The translations under genes were made by a program, and so were the position numbers. A stretch of 64,000 nucleotides of DNA from Fen-1058 sp964398185. GTDB lineage: Bacteria > Chloroflexota > Anaerolineae > Fen-1058. The notes under the pieces were generated by a model. It searched no databases. It saw only the letters and a list, made by a program, of their open reading frames with translations, and was not told where the DNA came from. Position 1 is the first letter of the stretch; each line of letters starts with the position of its first letter. This document shows positions 35,023-45,195 of the stretch, one piece after another. The stretch lies in the NCBI GenBank assembly GCA_964398185.1, contig CAYNML010000019.1, forward strand, positions 1 through 64,000, read 5' to 3'.

Positions 35023-36669
35023 CGGCTCCAGCGAGCTAAAGTACTGGCGAATCAAATCGCGCAACTGCGGCGGGACTTGCCCGCTGTCAATCGCTTGACG
35101 ATAGGCATTGGCGTATTCGGCAAAGACTTGCGTGTACGGCACTTGACTTGGATTGTTCGTGCCGGGCGTGACACCGCTCTGCCCCATCACCTCGCCGTTG
35201 GGATCGCCGCTGCCGGGCAGGGTGACGGTATCCTCGCCGCTGCCGCCCAGCCGCGACGGTGCGTAGATCGGTTCGTAAGTCTTCTCGCCGCCGTCGCCCG
35301 GCGCGTTGCTTTGATCGATGGGATTGGAACCGGCTTCCGGGCCGCGCGCATTGCCGCTGTCGCCCGATCCGCGACCCGATCCTGCTCCACTGCCCGTTGA
35401 TCCCTGTTGCGACGACGATCCGTTTTGTCCCGATCCTTGTCCCGGCTGGTTGCCCAGACCCGATTGATTGCCTGCGCCCGATTGATTCCCCTGCGCCGTC
35501 TGGCCCTGCGCGCTTTTTCCGGCGGCGATCATCCGTTGGCGACCCTGACCCATTTGCGCTGATACTTTACGCGCCACATTCGATCGCGCCACCTGCTGTG
35601 CGGTCTGACTCATCGACTGCGCGGCTTGATCCAACGCTTGCTGAGCCTGTTGCGCATCGCCATTGCGCGCGGCTGCGGCGGCTTCACGCAATTGCTGCGC
35701 CAACGCGGGATTGCCGGCCTGCACGGACTCGGCCATGTTCTCCAATTGATCGGCCAACTGTGCGCGTTCTTCCGCCGAAAGTTGACTCACGTCGAGATTG
35801 CGCAGGTCTTCGGCGGCGGCCAGAAAATCACCTTCAGCCAGATTCTGTCCAAACGCTTGCAGCGCGCTGCCCTCGGCCTGCGATAGCTTGCGTCCCGCCT
35901 GCCGCAATGCCTCGGCTTGCGCTTCGGCTTCACTGCTGGTCAGCGATTCAAATCTCTTCTCGCTCTGCGTCAACACAGCGGTGGCCTGTTCCAGCGATTG
36001 CGCGTCCTTCAGGCGCTGCTGCGTTTCCTTTAGCGCTTCCAGCATTTCGCGGCGCTGCTCTTCCGTCAAGGTGCGATCGGCTTCGACAGCCTGACGAATT
36101 TCTTCGACCTGGGCGGCTTCGGCGGCGATGGCGCTCTGCACGGCGCGGGTCTGCGCGGCCAGTTGAAAGAACGACTCGCCGCGCCACGCGACGATCATGA
36201 CGGCGAGCAACAACACGCTGGTAAACAAAGCATCGACACGCTTGATCCGCAAGGGGAGTTGTTGACGCGCATTCACTTGTACTGCGCAGGCCAGCGCGTC
36301 TTGCAGTTGAAGTCGCTCGATTTCGCCGGAAGATCGATCGGCTTGAGAAAGTTCCAGCGCGGTGCTGATGCGTTCGCGCAGCCCGAAATCTCGATCGAAC
36401 CGGCGGGCCGCCCCCAGCCGATCGAGCGGCCACACAAACGCCAGTGCCGCCGCCCCGATCGATCCGATCAACATCAAGCCGATTGCGATGACGATGAACT
36501 CGCTTCGCAGCAGCAGGCCGCGCAGCACGGCGACCACGGTGATGAGCAGCGCCAGCGCCAAGGCAAGCGCCGCGCCGCGCAGCGACCAGCGCACGGCGCG
36601 CTGGAGCCGGTAGCGCCGCACCCAGCGATCGAGATGGTAGTTGAGATCAATCACAGCAGGGTGGGTCAT
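35020..36669 (-). CDS. Membrane-anchored coiled-coil protein of the MoxR/VWA locus
   Basis: A 549-aa protein. Two N-terminal helices (about residues 30-50 and 55-76) and a third near 150 precede a long Ala/Glu/Gln-rich coiled coil (about 170-370). A Gly/Ser/Gln-rich low-complexity linker (about 385-440) is followed by a C-terminal conserved block ending VPPQLRDLIRQYFSSLEP. Similar coiled-coil proteins with the PP-x-x-x-D-L-I-x-x-YF ending occur beside MoxR/DUF58 genes. It probably spans the membrane and presents a helical rod to the cytoplasm. No enzyme motif. Confidence 0.75.
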   Translation of the reverse strand: MTHPAVIDLNYHLDRWVRRYRLQRAVRWSLRGAALALALALLITVVAVLRGLLLRSEFIVIAIGLMLIGSIGAAALAFVWPLDRLGAARRFDRDFGLRERISTALELSQADRSSGEIERLQLQDALACAVQVNARQQLPLRIKRVDALFTSVLLLAVMIVAWRGESFFQLAAQTRAVQSAIAAEAAQVEEIRQAVEADRTLTEEQRREMLEALKETQQRLKDAQSLEQATAVLTQSEKRFESLTSSEAEAQAEALRQAGRKLSQAEGSALQAFGQNLAEGDFLAAAEDLRNLDVSQLSAEERAQLADQLENMAESVQAGNPALAQQLREAAAAARNGDAQQAQQALDQAAQSMSQTAQQVARSNVARKVSAQMGQGRQRMIAAGKSAQGQTAQGNQSGAGNQSGLGNQPGQGSGQNGSSSQQGSTGSGAGSGRGSGDSGNARGPEAGSNPIDQSNAPGDGGEKTYEPIYAPSRLGGSGEDTVTLPGSGDPNGEVMGQSGVTPGTNNPSQVPYTQVFAEYANAYRQAIDSGQVPPQLRDLIRQYFSSLEP

Positions 36670-36748
36670 GTCTGAGCAGCGTTATCAACTCGCGGGGCAA
36701 GACACCTTCCCGCAACAAGCGCGGGACTTCGCCTGGCCCTGCACCTTT

Positions 36749-37720
36749 CTATTTATCGACGCGCTTCACCAGGCGCACGCTGGCCGCGATCAAGATCAGG
36801 CTGAGCAGCAAATAGATCACCGAATAGGCGATCCACGGCGCGGGATAAGTGACTGATGTGCCGCCGCTGATGGTGAAAGTCATGGTGAAGGCCGATTGAC
36901 TATCCAACAAGATGGCCAGCGTGGCGACGCCGGCCGACAGCGGCGAAAGGGCGATGAGCAGCCAGAGAATGAAGTTGCGCAGCAGCTCAGCTTCAGCCAT
37001 GGCCGCCGAGGTGCTCGACAAGCCGCTGGTATAAACGCTTGAATAGACCATGGCCGAGAGCAGCCCCTGCACGATCAACATGAAGACGGGCAGCCCAAAG
37101 GTCAGCAGCAGCGTGACCACCGTGGAGACCGCCGTGGCCTGCGAGGTGCGCCGCATGAGGCTGGAGAAGAACAGGCCGAGGCAGCTGAAGGCGATGGCGG
37201 TCACGATCAGAAAGACGCTGGCGATGGTGATTTCTTCCAGCGTCACGCCGCCAAAGAGAAAACTGAGGCTGGCGATGGGAATGGCGGACAGGATGAGCAC
37301 CAGGTTGAACAGCACCGCCGCCGCCAGTTTGCCCAGCACCAGCGAGCGCGCCGGCAGCAGCGTGGTGCGCAGCAGTTCAAAGGTCTGCCGTTCGCGTTCC
37401 GACGAGATGGCGCCCACCGCCGCCGCTGATGAGGTGAAACAGGTGATGAGCAGCTGCAAGCCCACGGTGACGGCGAAGATCGTCTTGCCCAGGCTTTGCA
37501 GGCCGCTGGGCGAAACGATGACTTGCGCGGAGGCGGCGTAAGCGGCATAGATGAGCGAGACGAGTCCGCCCAGCAGCATGGCGTTCACCGTCAAGACCGC
37601 GAAGGCGCGCCGCCCGCGCATGCGTCCGCGCATCTCCTTCAACGTGATGGGGTTGCGGCGCAGCGTCTCGCCTAAGGAGCGGCGCTGCTTGACGGCTGGT
37701 TGAGCAGGGATGGCTGACAT
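36749..37720 (-). CDS. ABC-2 type permease
   Basis: A 323-aa membrane protein with six or seven helices. The N-terminus has RRNPITLKEMRGRMRGRRAF before the first helix, a known pattern of ABC-2 permeases. ISSERERQTFELLRTTLLP (about residues 105-123) is the characteristic coupling segment. It lies 72 bases after the ATPase gene on the same strand. With the ATPase and the 789-aa protein it resembles GldA/GldF/GldG-like exporter sets, which is only an analogy. Confidence 0.88.
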   Translation of the reverse strand: MSAIPAQPAVKQRRSLGETLRRNPITLKEMRGRMRGRRAFAVLTVNAMLLGGLVSLIYAAYAASAQVIVSPSGLQSLGKTIFAVTVGLQLLITCFTSSAAAVGAISSERERQTFELLRTTLLPARSLVLGKLAAAVLFNLVLILSAIPIASLSFLFGGVTLEEITIASVFLIVTAIAFSCLGLFFSSLMRRTSQATAVSTVVTLLLTFGLPVFMLIVQGLLSAMVYSSVYTSGLSSTSAAMAEAELLRNFILWLLIALSPLSAGVATLAILLDSQSAFTMTFTISGGTSVTYPAPWIAYSVIYLLLSLILIAASVRLVKRVDK

Positions 37721-37792
37721 ATTCGTTCCTCAACACTGGCTCTCAAACCGCGTCCGCGCGGTCGAGGCGCAAAAGAACTCCGGTTTCTTTCA

Positions 37793-38749
37793 CTAATCCA
37801 ACGACGACTTGGTCAACTGCATGAAGATCGCTTCCAGGTTCTGGCTGTCTTCACTGAAGTGTACGATGGGGATGCCGCGCGCCGCCAGCGCGGTGAGCAG
37901 TCCGCTCAGTGCGGCATCGTCGCCGGTGAACTTTACCTCCAGCCGCGTGCGCGGTTGTTGATTTTGCTCGAGGTGCGCTTCGACGCCGCCGACGCCGGGC
38001 AGGGCGATTAAAAATTCCTGTGCTTCCGCGGCGCGCTCCAGCACGCCAATGTGCACTGCGCGCTGCGTGGCCAGGCCGCGCTGCAATTCGTCGAGCGTGC
38101 CCGTGGCCACGATCTGTCCCGCTTCGATGATGCCGACGCGCGTGCAGATTTCGGCCACGTCGGCCAGGATGTGCGTGGAGAAGAACACGGTCTTGCCCAT
38201 GCGCGCCAATTCCACCAGCAGTTCACGAATCTCCACGCGCGCGCGCGGATCGAGTCCCGACGCCGGTTCGTCGAGGATGAGCACCTGCGGATCGTGGATC
38301 AGCGTGCGGGCCAGGCCCAGGCGCTGCTGCATGCCGCGCGACAGTTTATCCACCATGTCGTCGCGGCGCGGTGTCATATCCACCAGTTCCAGCAGATCGG
38401 CCACGAGCCGTTTGCGTTCCGCCTCGCGCAGATGGTAGCACGCCCCGAAGAAGTCCAGATATTCCCACACGCGCATATCATGATAGATGCCGAAGGAGTC
38501 CGGCATGTACCCGATCGCGCCACGCACCCCGCGCGGCGCTTTTTTCACGGAATGACCGGCCACGATCGCTTCGCCGCCGTTGGCGCGCAGCAGCGTCGCC
38601 AGGATGCGCAGCGTGGTGGTCTTGCCCGCGCCGTTAGGCCCCACAAAGCCGAAGATTTCACCGGCTTCCACGTTGAGGTTGAGATGGTTGACGGCCGTGC
38701 GCTTGCCGTATTTTTTCGTCAGGTCGGTAATTTCGATAATGGGTGACAT
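37793..38749 (-). CDS. ABC transporter ATP-binding protein
   Basis: A 318-aa ATPase. Walker A GPNGAGKTTT, signature LSRGMQQRLGLARTL (with R in place of G), Walker B VLILDEPASGLDPRARVE and switch STHILADVAEIC. The C-terminal 100 residues form the regulatory extension found in ABC-2 exporters. Start 38749, only 9 bases after the end of the 789-aa gene, so the two are cotranscribed. Confidence 0.92.
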   Translation of the reverse strand: MSPIIEITDLTKKYGKRTAVNHLNLNVEAGEIFGFVGPNGAGKTTTLRILATLLRANGGEAIVAGHSVKKAPRGVRGAIGYMPDSFGIYHDMRVWEYLDFFGACYHLREAERKRLVADLLELVDMTPRRDDMVDKLSRGMQQRLGLARTLIHDPQVLILDEPASGLDPRARVEIRELLVELARMGKTVFFSTHILADVAEICTRVGIIEAGQIVATGTLDELQRGLATQRAVHIGVLERAAEAQEFLIALPGVGGVEAHLEQNQQPRTRLEVKFTGDDAALSGLLTALAARGIPIVHFSEDSQNLEAIFMQLTKSSLD

Positions 38750-38758
38750 GCTTGCACC

Positions 38759-41128
38759 TCACCGTACGACCAGCGTGAAGTCCAACTGATCGAGATGCGC
38801 GTAGGTGTTGCCGTCAACCTGCAGCTGGACTTTGATCTCGCCGCCGGGGCCGACGTGCTGCGCCGGCGTGGCGAGGGACATGTCACCCGACTGGGCGTTG
38901 GGCAGCGGCGTCCAGTTCCTGGCTTGATAATTCCACAGCGCCACATCAATGTCTTTCTGATTGATACCGGCGCCTTGCAGGTGCAGGATCAGTTCCATCA
39001 CGTTGTCATAGGCGATCGGCCGCCGGAGTTTGAAGGTCAGCTCATGCGTGCCGGGATAGATATCGTTGTCGTAGGGGGCCAGCGGCGGGCCGCCGGCTGT
39101 TTCGGCCGTCCACTGGAACAGGCCCGGCGGCAGCGCCAACCTGTCGGAAGTGAAACGCAGCTCCGGCTTCAGATCGACAATGTACAGCGTCGTGTCATAC
39201 GCCTTGAATGACCGGCCGTCCATATCGATGGGCAGCGGCGAGTGATCGCTCCAGCCCGCCAGGTACAGGCCGTCGCCGCGTGTGTGGTTGGTTGCGCCGT
39301 AATAGCCGCCCAACAGTGCATTCACAAACTGGTAGCGGCGCGCGCGTTGTTGATCGGGTTGGCCGTAATAATAGGGCCCGGCGATGTCTTCCAAAGTGCT
39401 GTCTCCGCTGCCATAGTAGAGCGTCCCGTTACCGGCCTCGTTGATCGCGGGGGCGGCGCGGGTCAATGGCAGATCGATCGGGATGGTTTGGCCGGGTTGC
39501 AGCGTGCCCACTTTGTCGGCCGAGCCGGGGCCGAGCAGCACGACATCGTGCAGCGTCAGATCGCTGCGATTGATTACACGGCCGGTGGCGCGCACGCTGC
39601 TGCCATTCACCTCGATCTGCGTGTCTACCTCAATCGGCGGCGCAGCGATGGCGCCCTGGGCGCTGAGGGCTTTCACTTCGGATACGTCCATGTCCACATG
39701 GGCGCGCTGAGTGCCGTCGCCGCTGGTCAAAGTCCAGGCGGCGGTGTCGTTGTCGCCGTAAGGCAGATAATTGTACGGCGGATTCAGCAAAAACCCAGCG
39801 GCCGCGGTGACGCCGTAGACCGCTCGCTGCGGCGCATACAGCCCCACGATACCCGTCACCTGCGCCCGATCGGCGGTGGGCCACACTTCGACCAGCGCCA
39901 GGCGATTGATGGCTGGTTGGCTGCCGCGCATCAAGGAGCCGGTCAGAAACGCGGCCAACAAGAATCCGATCGAGAACAGCGGCGCTGTGACCCAGCCCAG
40001 TTCGCGGCGCTTCAACTTGCGCACGATCACATAATTGACGGGGCCGATGACGATCATATACAACAGGACGAAGCCGCAGATCAACGAGGCTGGCGGCAGA
40101 TTCAAGTTGGGAATCATCGCCGCGGCGGTGGAGGCCGAGCTCCAGTCCTGGACGCCATACGACCAGTTAGGTTGTTGAACGGCATTGGTCAGCAACTGTT
40201 CATACACGGCGGTCAGGCCATCCCACTCCGCCAGCGCCGCCGGATCAAAGCCGAGAAAATAAATCTCGCCAAAGCCGCGCGGCCGCCGCGTGATAAGCGC
40301 CGTGCTTGCTTCGGCGACGACGGGCTGCGCATCATCCGCCGCCGCGCCTGTCGCCACGATGAGCTGACCGGGATCGAGCGGGTTGTCGGCGAACGTTTTG
40401 AGCGCGGGGACGGCGTTCAGCGTGGTGGTGGCAGCCGGCTGCACGGGGAGCAGATCGCTTAGACCGGCGGCCGTTTTTTGCCAGCCCGCTCCGCCGCCGA
40501 CGATCAACCGTCCGCCATTGGCCACCCACGCCGCCAGGGCAGTGCGCTGCGCCTCGGTGAGCGCGCCAGTATCGACGTTAGCGATGATCAGCGTATCGAG
40601 GGCGTCGAGCGCGGCAGATTGATCGGGCAGCTGGCGGGCCGTGAGCTGGGCCGTAATCGCCTGGCCGTCCGGCGGATCGATCTCGGTTAAGGTGCTGAAG
40701 GCCGAAGGTTGATCGACGAGCAGCCCGTGCAGCTGATCGTCCGTGTCGATGGCTTGCAGCGGTTGATCGTGCTGCGCCACAATCTGCCCGCTCTGATCGC
40801 GCAGTTGAATGCGCAGACTGTTGAGGTAGCGCTGCGGCAGGACATTGAGCGTGACTGCTTTGCGCGATTGGGTGGGCAATTCCACCGGTTGCTGGAAGGT
40901 GACGGAACCCGCATCGGGATCAGACAGTACCACCTCGACCTGGCCGCTGATGGCCGGGCCGTCGTTTTGCAGCTGCACCTGTACGGGCAGCCACTGGCCG
41001 ACGCGGTAATAGCCGTCAAAGCCGGCCTCGGCCGTCAGGGTAATGGCCGGCAGCGGCTGGGCCGCGGCCAGCGCCGAGGCCACCAGCAGGCTGATCAACA
41101 CCAGCACCACTACACAGCAGTTTTTCAT
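38759..41128 (-). CDS. Large membrane protein, first gene of the ABC/MoxR/VWA locus
   Basis: A 789-aa protein with a signal peptide (CCVVVLVLISLLVASALAAAQ), an extracytoplasmic beta domain (about residues 30-150), an amidotransferase-like Rossmann segment (LVDQPSAFST and WVANGGRLIVGGGAGW), two helices around residues 350-400 (LICGFVLLYMIVIGPVNYVI and FSIGFLLAAFLTGSLM), and a further beta-rich part to the C-terminus. The layout resembles GldG or DUF4350-like components that pair with ABC-2 exporters. Start ATG at 41128 after CAGGAG. It is followed without gap by the ABC ATPase. Confidence 0.75.
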   Translation of the reverse strand: MKNCCVVVLVLISLLVASALAAAQPLPAITLTAEAGFDGYYRVGQWLPVQVQLQNDGPAISGQVEVVLSDPDAGSVTFQQPVELPTQSRKAVTLNVLPQRYLNSLRIQLRDQSGQIVAQHDQPLQAIDTDDQLHGLLVDQPSAFSTLTEIDPPDGQAITAQLTARQLPDQSAALDALDTLIIANVDTGALTEAQRTALAAWVANGGRLIVGGGAGWQKTAAGLSDLLPVQPAATTTLNAVPALKTFADNPLDPGQLIVATGAAADDAQPVVAEASTALITRRPRGFGEIYFLGFDPAALAEWDGLTAVYEQLLTNAVQQPNWSYGVQDWSSASTAAAMIPNLNLPPASLICGFVLLYMIVIGPVNYVIVRKLKRRELGWVTAPLFSIGFLLAAFLTGSLMRGSQPAINRLALVEVWPTADRAQVTGIVGLYAPQRAVYGVTAAAGFLLNPPYNYLPYGDNDTAAWTLTSGDGTQRAHVDMDVSEVKALSAQGAIAAPPIEVDTQIEVNGSSVRATGRVINRSDLTLHDVVLLGPGSADKVGTLQPGQTIPIDLPLTRAAPAINEAGNGTLYYGSGDSTLEDIAGPYYYGQPDQQRARRYQFVNALLGGYYGATNHTRGDGLYLAGWSDHSPLPIDMDGRSFKAYDTTLYIVDLKPELRFTSDRLALPPGLFQWTAETAGGPPLAPYDNDIYPGTHELTFKLRRPIAYDNVMELILHLQGAGINQKDIDVALWNYQARNWTPLPNAQSGDMSLATPAQHVGPGGEIKVQLQVDGNTYAHLDQLDFTLVVR

Positions 41129-41531
41129 GACGCGCGCTCCTGAGGGAACGATAATGTCAGTGTTTTATCATAGCGTGGGGTGGGTCGCCGACTCAAGCAC
41201 TTGAGTGCGGCGCCTGGTCATGAGACGCCGCCGGCTGGTTATGGGTTCCCATTCTATCACATGGCAGACCATTATCCCGAGCAAAAGGCAGTGGAGTGGA
41301 TGGACGCCTAGCGCGGGCGTGCCTTTCAACGCGGGGGCGGCTGTGCGCTAAGCCCGCGTCCTCGCGGGCGTTCTATGGCCCGCCAGCCGACGGCGGGGAC
41401 GCGGTCGGAGAGCAATCACGCCGGGCTGCAAGTTTGTGTCCATTCGGGAACAGGCGCTGCCGGATACGACTGGTTGCCTGTCTGTGAATTTCCCCTTATA
41501 CTTGAATCAATCACACTGAAAGGACAACGCC
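41129..41531. promoter_or_regulatory. Divergent intergenic region with promoter for the DUF4342 gene
   Basis: 403 bases with no gene I can support. A promoter for the right-hand gene is clear: TTGCCT (41474-41479), 17 bases, TATACT (41497-41502). A palindrome CTCAAGcaCTTGAG lies at about 41193-41206, and GC-rich inverted motifs around 41310-41400 (CGCGGGCG, GCCCGCG) look like decayed repeats. Confidence 0.6.
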
Positions 41532-41849
41532 ATGAGCGACGAACAAACCACTCCGCAGTCCGAACCACAACCCGAAGCGCAGTCAGCCCCTGAAGCCGAT
41601 CAAACCACGCGCACGCAGGAGTTCAGCGTCACGGGCGAGCAGGTAGTCGATTTTGTGAAGAAGGCGCTGCATGAAGGCAATATTCGCCGCATCGTCTTGA
41701 AGGATGAAAGCGGCAAACCGCTGCTGGAAATTCCGGTGACCATTGGCGTGGTGGGTGTGATCTTGCTGCCCGTGTGGGCCGCCATCGGCGCGGCAGCGGC
41801 CCTGGTCGCCAAGATGACCATCGTCATCGAGAAGAACGATCAGCCGTAA
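41532..41849 (+). CDS. DUF4342 domain protein
   Basis: A 105-aa protein. The first 35 residues are acidic and Gln/Pro-rich. The conserved part is VDFVKKALHEGNIRRIVLKDESGKPLLEIPVTIGVVGVILLPVWAA followed by a short hydrophobic stretch, which is the DUF4342 pattern. It probably sits at the membrane. Start ATG after AAAGGACAACGCC. A terminator follows directly. Function unknown. Confidence 0.85.
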   Translation: MSDEQTTPQSEPQPEAQSAPEADQTTRTQEFSVTGEQVVDFVKKALHEGNIRRIVLKDESGKPLLEIPVTIGVVGVILLPVWAAIGAAAALVAKMTIVIEKNDQP

Positions 41850-41871
41850 TTACACACAGCGCGGGGCAAAC

Positions 41872-41909
41872 GAACCCTCCCGGAGACGGCCAGCCTCCGA
41901 GAGGGTTTT
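41872..41909 (+). terminator. Terminator after the DUF4342 gene
   Basis: Stem GAACCCTCCCGGAG paired with CTCCGAGAGGGTTT (one bulge), followed by TTTA. Confidence 0.8.
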
Positions 41910-41951
41910 ATGATCCAAATCATACGTCGCCCTGGCCGAGTCGATTAGACT
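41909..41951 (+). promoter_or_regulatory. FNR/CRP-type box and -10 upstream of the zinc-ribbon/ywiC/nrfHA genes
   Basis: A perfect inverted repeat TATGAT-CCAA-ATCATA (41909-41924) matches the FNR layout TTGAT-n4-ATCAA with one change per half. TAGACT (41946-41951) is a plausible -10 box. With a start site about 7 bases later, the box centre is near -41.5, the class II activator position. Anaerobic activation of the downstream genes is inferred. Confidence 0.6.
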
Positions 41952-41974
41952 TGACTTGATGCTGGAGAACACCT

Positions 41975-42196
41975 GTGGCGACGCCTGATTTGCAGCGACC
42001 CTTCCCAGATTACGTGACCTGTCCGCACTGCGGCGAGCCGGAAGTCGAAGTGTGGTGCTACGACCTGGCGGCCAAGTGTCATGCCTGCGGTCGGACCTTT
42101 GCGCACGCTTTGCCACGCGAATGTGGAGATCACTGTGATCGCACGCAGTGTGAAACGCAGCATCCGCCGGCCGTCCATTCCCATGCCGTTGAGTGA
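41975..42196 (+). CDS. Small zinc-ribbon protein
   Basis: A 73-aa protein with GTG start. CPHCGEPEVEVWCYDLAAKC and HACG form a zinc-ribbon-like set (CxxC then CxxC), followed by Cys/His-rich residues (CGDHCDRTQC, HxHxVE) that could bind another metal. It is the first gene after an FNR-type box and lies 8 bases before ywiC, in a run that ends with nrfHA. A role in metal handling or regulation of that respiratory module is possible, not shown. Confidence 0.65.
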   Translation: MATPDLQRPFPDYVTCPHCGEPEVEVWCYDLAAKCHACGRTFAHALPRECGDHCDRTQCETQHPPAVHSHAVE

Positions 42197-42203
42197 CTGA
42201 TCC

Positions 42204-43025
42204 ATGCGTGAGAACAAACCAACCCGATTGAGCATTCCGCTGCCCAAAGAACATGGCTCGTGGGCGATGTTTAGTGTGCCTTTGATCATCGGCTTTGCCG
42301 TGGCGGCGCAGTGGCCGTGGCGATCGATCTGGTTGATCGCGGCGGCGCTGGGCCTGTTTCTGGTGCGCCTGCCGATCGATACGCTGATCAAAACGCGGAA
42401 GCGGCCCACGGCCGATCGGTTGTGGTTGATCCGCTGGGCGATGGGGTACGGATCGATCGCGGCGCTGTGCGGCGGCTGGCTGATCGTGATCGATCAACTC
42501 TATTGGCTGATTCCGTTGGGCGTGCTGAGCGCGGCGCTGCTGGCCTATCACTGGTGGCTGGTCGAGCGGCGGCAGGAAATGTCGGCGCGCGGCGAACTGG
42601 CGGGCATCTTCGGGTTGGCGCTCGGTGCGCCGCTGGCTTACTACGTTGCGACGGGCGTGATCGACGGCACGGCGGTGGGCCTGTGGATTGTGAATGCGTT
42701 GTACTTTGGCGGCACGGTGTTCTACATCAAATTGAAAGTGCGCCAGCAGCCCAAAGAACCCGCGCCCGATCGCGTGAGCGAGCGCCTGGTGAAGGCCAAA
42801 GCCTGCCTGACTTATCAAAGCGTCGTGCTGACGTTGATCATCTTGCTGGTGGCGTTCGAGCGGTTGCCCGCGCTGGCCGTGCTGGCCTTCGTGCCGATGA
42901 CGTTGAAGGTGCTGCTGGGCGCGACCCGCTGGCAGGATCGCAAGTCGCTGAGCTTGCCGCGCCTCGGTGTGATCGAGATTATTCATTCCGTCACCTTCGC
43001 CGTGTTGATCATCGCGGCGTTTTAA
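42204..43025 (+). CDS. YwiC-like membrane protein
   Basis: A 273-aa protein with about eight helices. The N-terminal LPKEHGSWAMFSVPLIIGF is the YwiC hallmark, and WWLVERRQEMSARGELAGIFGLALGAP and VSERLVKAKACLTYQSV continue the match. Members occur near nitrate or other anaerobic respiration genes. The family's biochemical role is unknown. Here it precedes nrfHA by 120 bases that hold a palindromic repeat. Confidence 0.88.
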   Translation: MRENKPTRLSIPLPKEHGSWAMFSVPLIIGFAVAAQWPWRSIWLIAAALGLFLVRLPIDTLIKTRKRPTADRLWLIRWAMGYGSIAALCGGWLIVIDQLYWLIPLGVLSAALLAYHWWLVERRQEMSARGELAGIFGLALGAPLAYYVATGVIDGTAVGLWIVNALYFGGTVFYIKLKVRQQPKEPAPDRVSERLVKAKACLTYQSVVLTLIILLVAFERLPALAVLAFVPMTLKVLLGATRWQDRKSLSLPRLGVIEIIHSVTFAVLIIAAF

Positions 43026-43032
43026 TCTGGGC

Positions 43033-43128
43033 CGTCATTCCCGCGCGTTGTTGGCGGGAATCCCGCACAGCAGCTGGCGCACTGCCAGCGGCCAACCTGG
43101 ATGCCCGATGACGGCACTCGGGCATGAC
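43033..43128. repeat. Two-hairpin repeat (GTCATTCCCGCG...CGGGCATGAC), copy A
   Basis: A 96-bp element with hairpin arms ATTCCCGC/GCGGGAAT and ATGCCCGA/TCGGGCAT. It is the reverse orientation of copies at 51068-51163 and 51855-51951. It separates ywiC and nrfH and ends just before the AAGGAGG of nrfH. Confidence 0.85.
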
Positions 43129-43145
43129 TTTATCAAGGAGGCTTC

Positions 43146-43646
43146 ATGAGTCAACCACCGGCGACTGCCGGGCCAAAACGTGCGGTGCCCCTGAAGGTGT
43201 GGGCCTTGCTGGCGTTGTTGTTTGGCGCGGTTGTGGGCCTGGGTATGTTCACCTTTGCCTACGCCGAAGGAGCATCATATCTGTCCGATGACCCCGCCGC
43301 CTGCCGCAACTGCCACATCATGAACGACGTATACGATGCCTGGACGCGCGGGCCGCATCATGCCGTGGCGACGTGCAACGATTGCCACATTCCGCACGCG
43401 TTCCCGGACAAGTATGTGGTGAAGGCGCTGAACGGCTTCAATCACAGCGCGGCCTTCACGCTGCAAAACTTTCACGAACCGATCCAGATCACGCCCTTCA
43501 ACAAGAATGTCGCTTTGAACAACTGCCAGTATTGCCACAGCGACCTGGTGGCGCAGATCAATCATCAGGGGCAGGCCGATCTGGAAGATTGCACTCGCTG
43601 CCACGCCACCATCGGGCACGATGAGATCAGCGTGGGCAAACCGTAA
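43146..43646 (+). CDS. nrfH: NrfH, membrane tetrahaem cytochrome c (nitrite reductase small subunit)
   Basis: A 166-aa protein of the NapC/NrfH family. One N-terminal helix (VWALLALLFGAVVGLGMFTF) anchors four haem c sites: CRNCH, CNDCH, CQYCH and CTRCH. It takes electrons from menaquinol and passes them to NrfA, whose gene follows after 20 bases. Start ATG after AAGGAGG. Length and haem count are typical. Confidence 0.95.
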   Translation: MSQPPATAGPKRAVPLKVWALLALLFGAVVGLGMFTFAYAEGASYLSDDPAACRNCHIMNDVYDAWTRGPHHAVATCNDCHIPHAFPDKYVVKALNGFNHSAAFTLQNFHEPIQITPFNKNVALNNCQYCHSDLVAQINHQGQADLEDCTRCHATIGHDEISVGKP

Positions 43647-43666
43647 CTCAACTCGGAGGATAGGAC

Positions 43667-45094
<1,428 letters not shown>

Positions 45095-45123
45095 AGACTT
45101 CCCCGTCTGCGCTAAATGAGGCT

Positions 45124-45160
45124 GGGCCTCTCTCGTTGTACTGGAGAGAGGCCCGGTTTC
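45124..45160 (+). terminator. Terminator after nrfA
   Basis: 11-bp stem GGGCCTCTCTC / GAGAGAGGCCC with a 9-base loop, then GGTTTC. It lies between convergent nrfA and the SDR gene. Confidence 0.8.
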
Positions 45161-45195
45161 TATTCCCATCGTCAGGTAGGCACGGCGCCGTTCCG

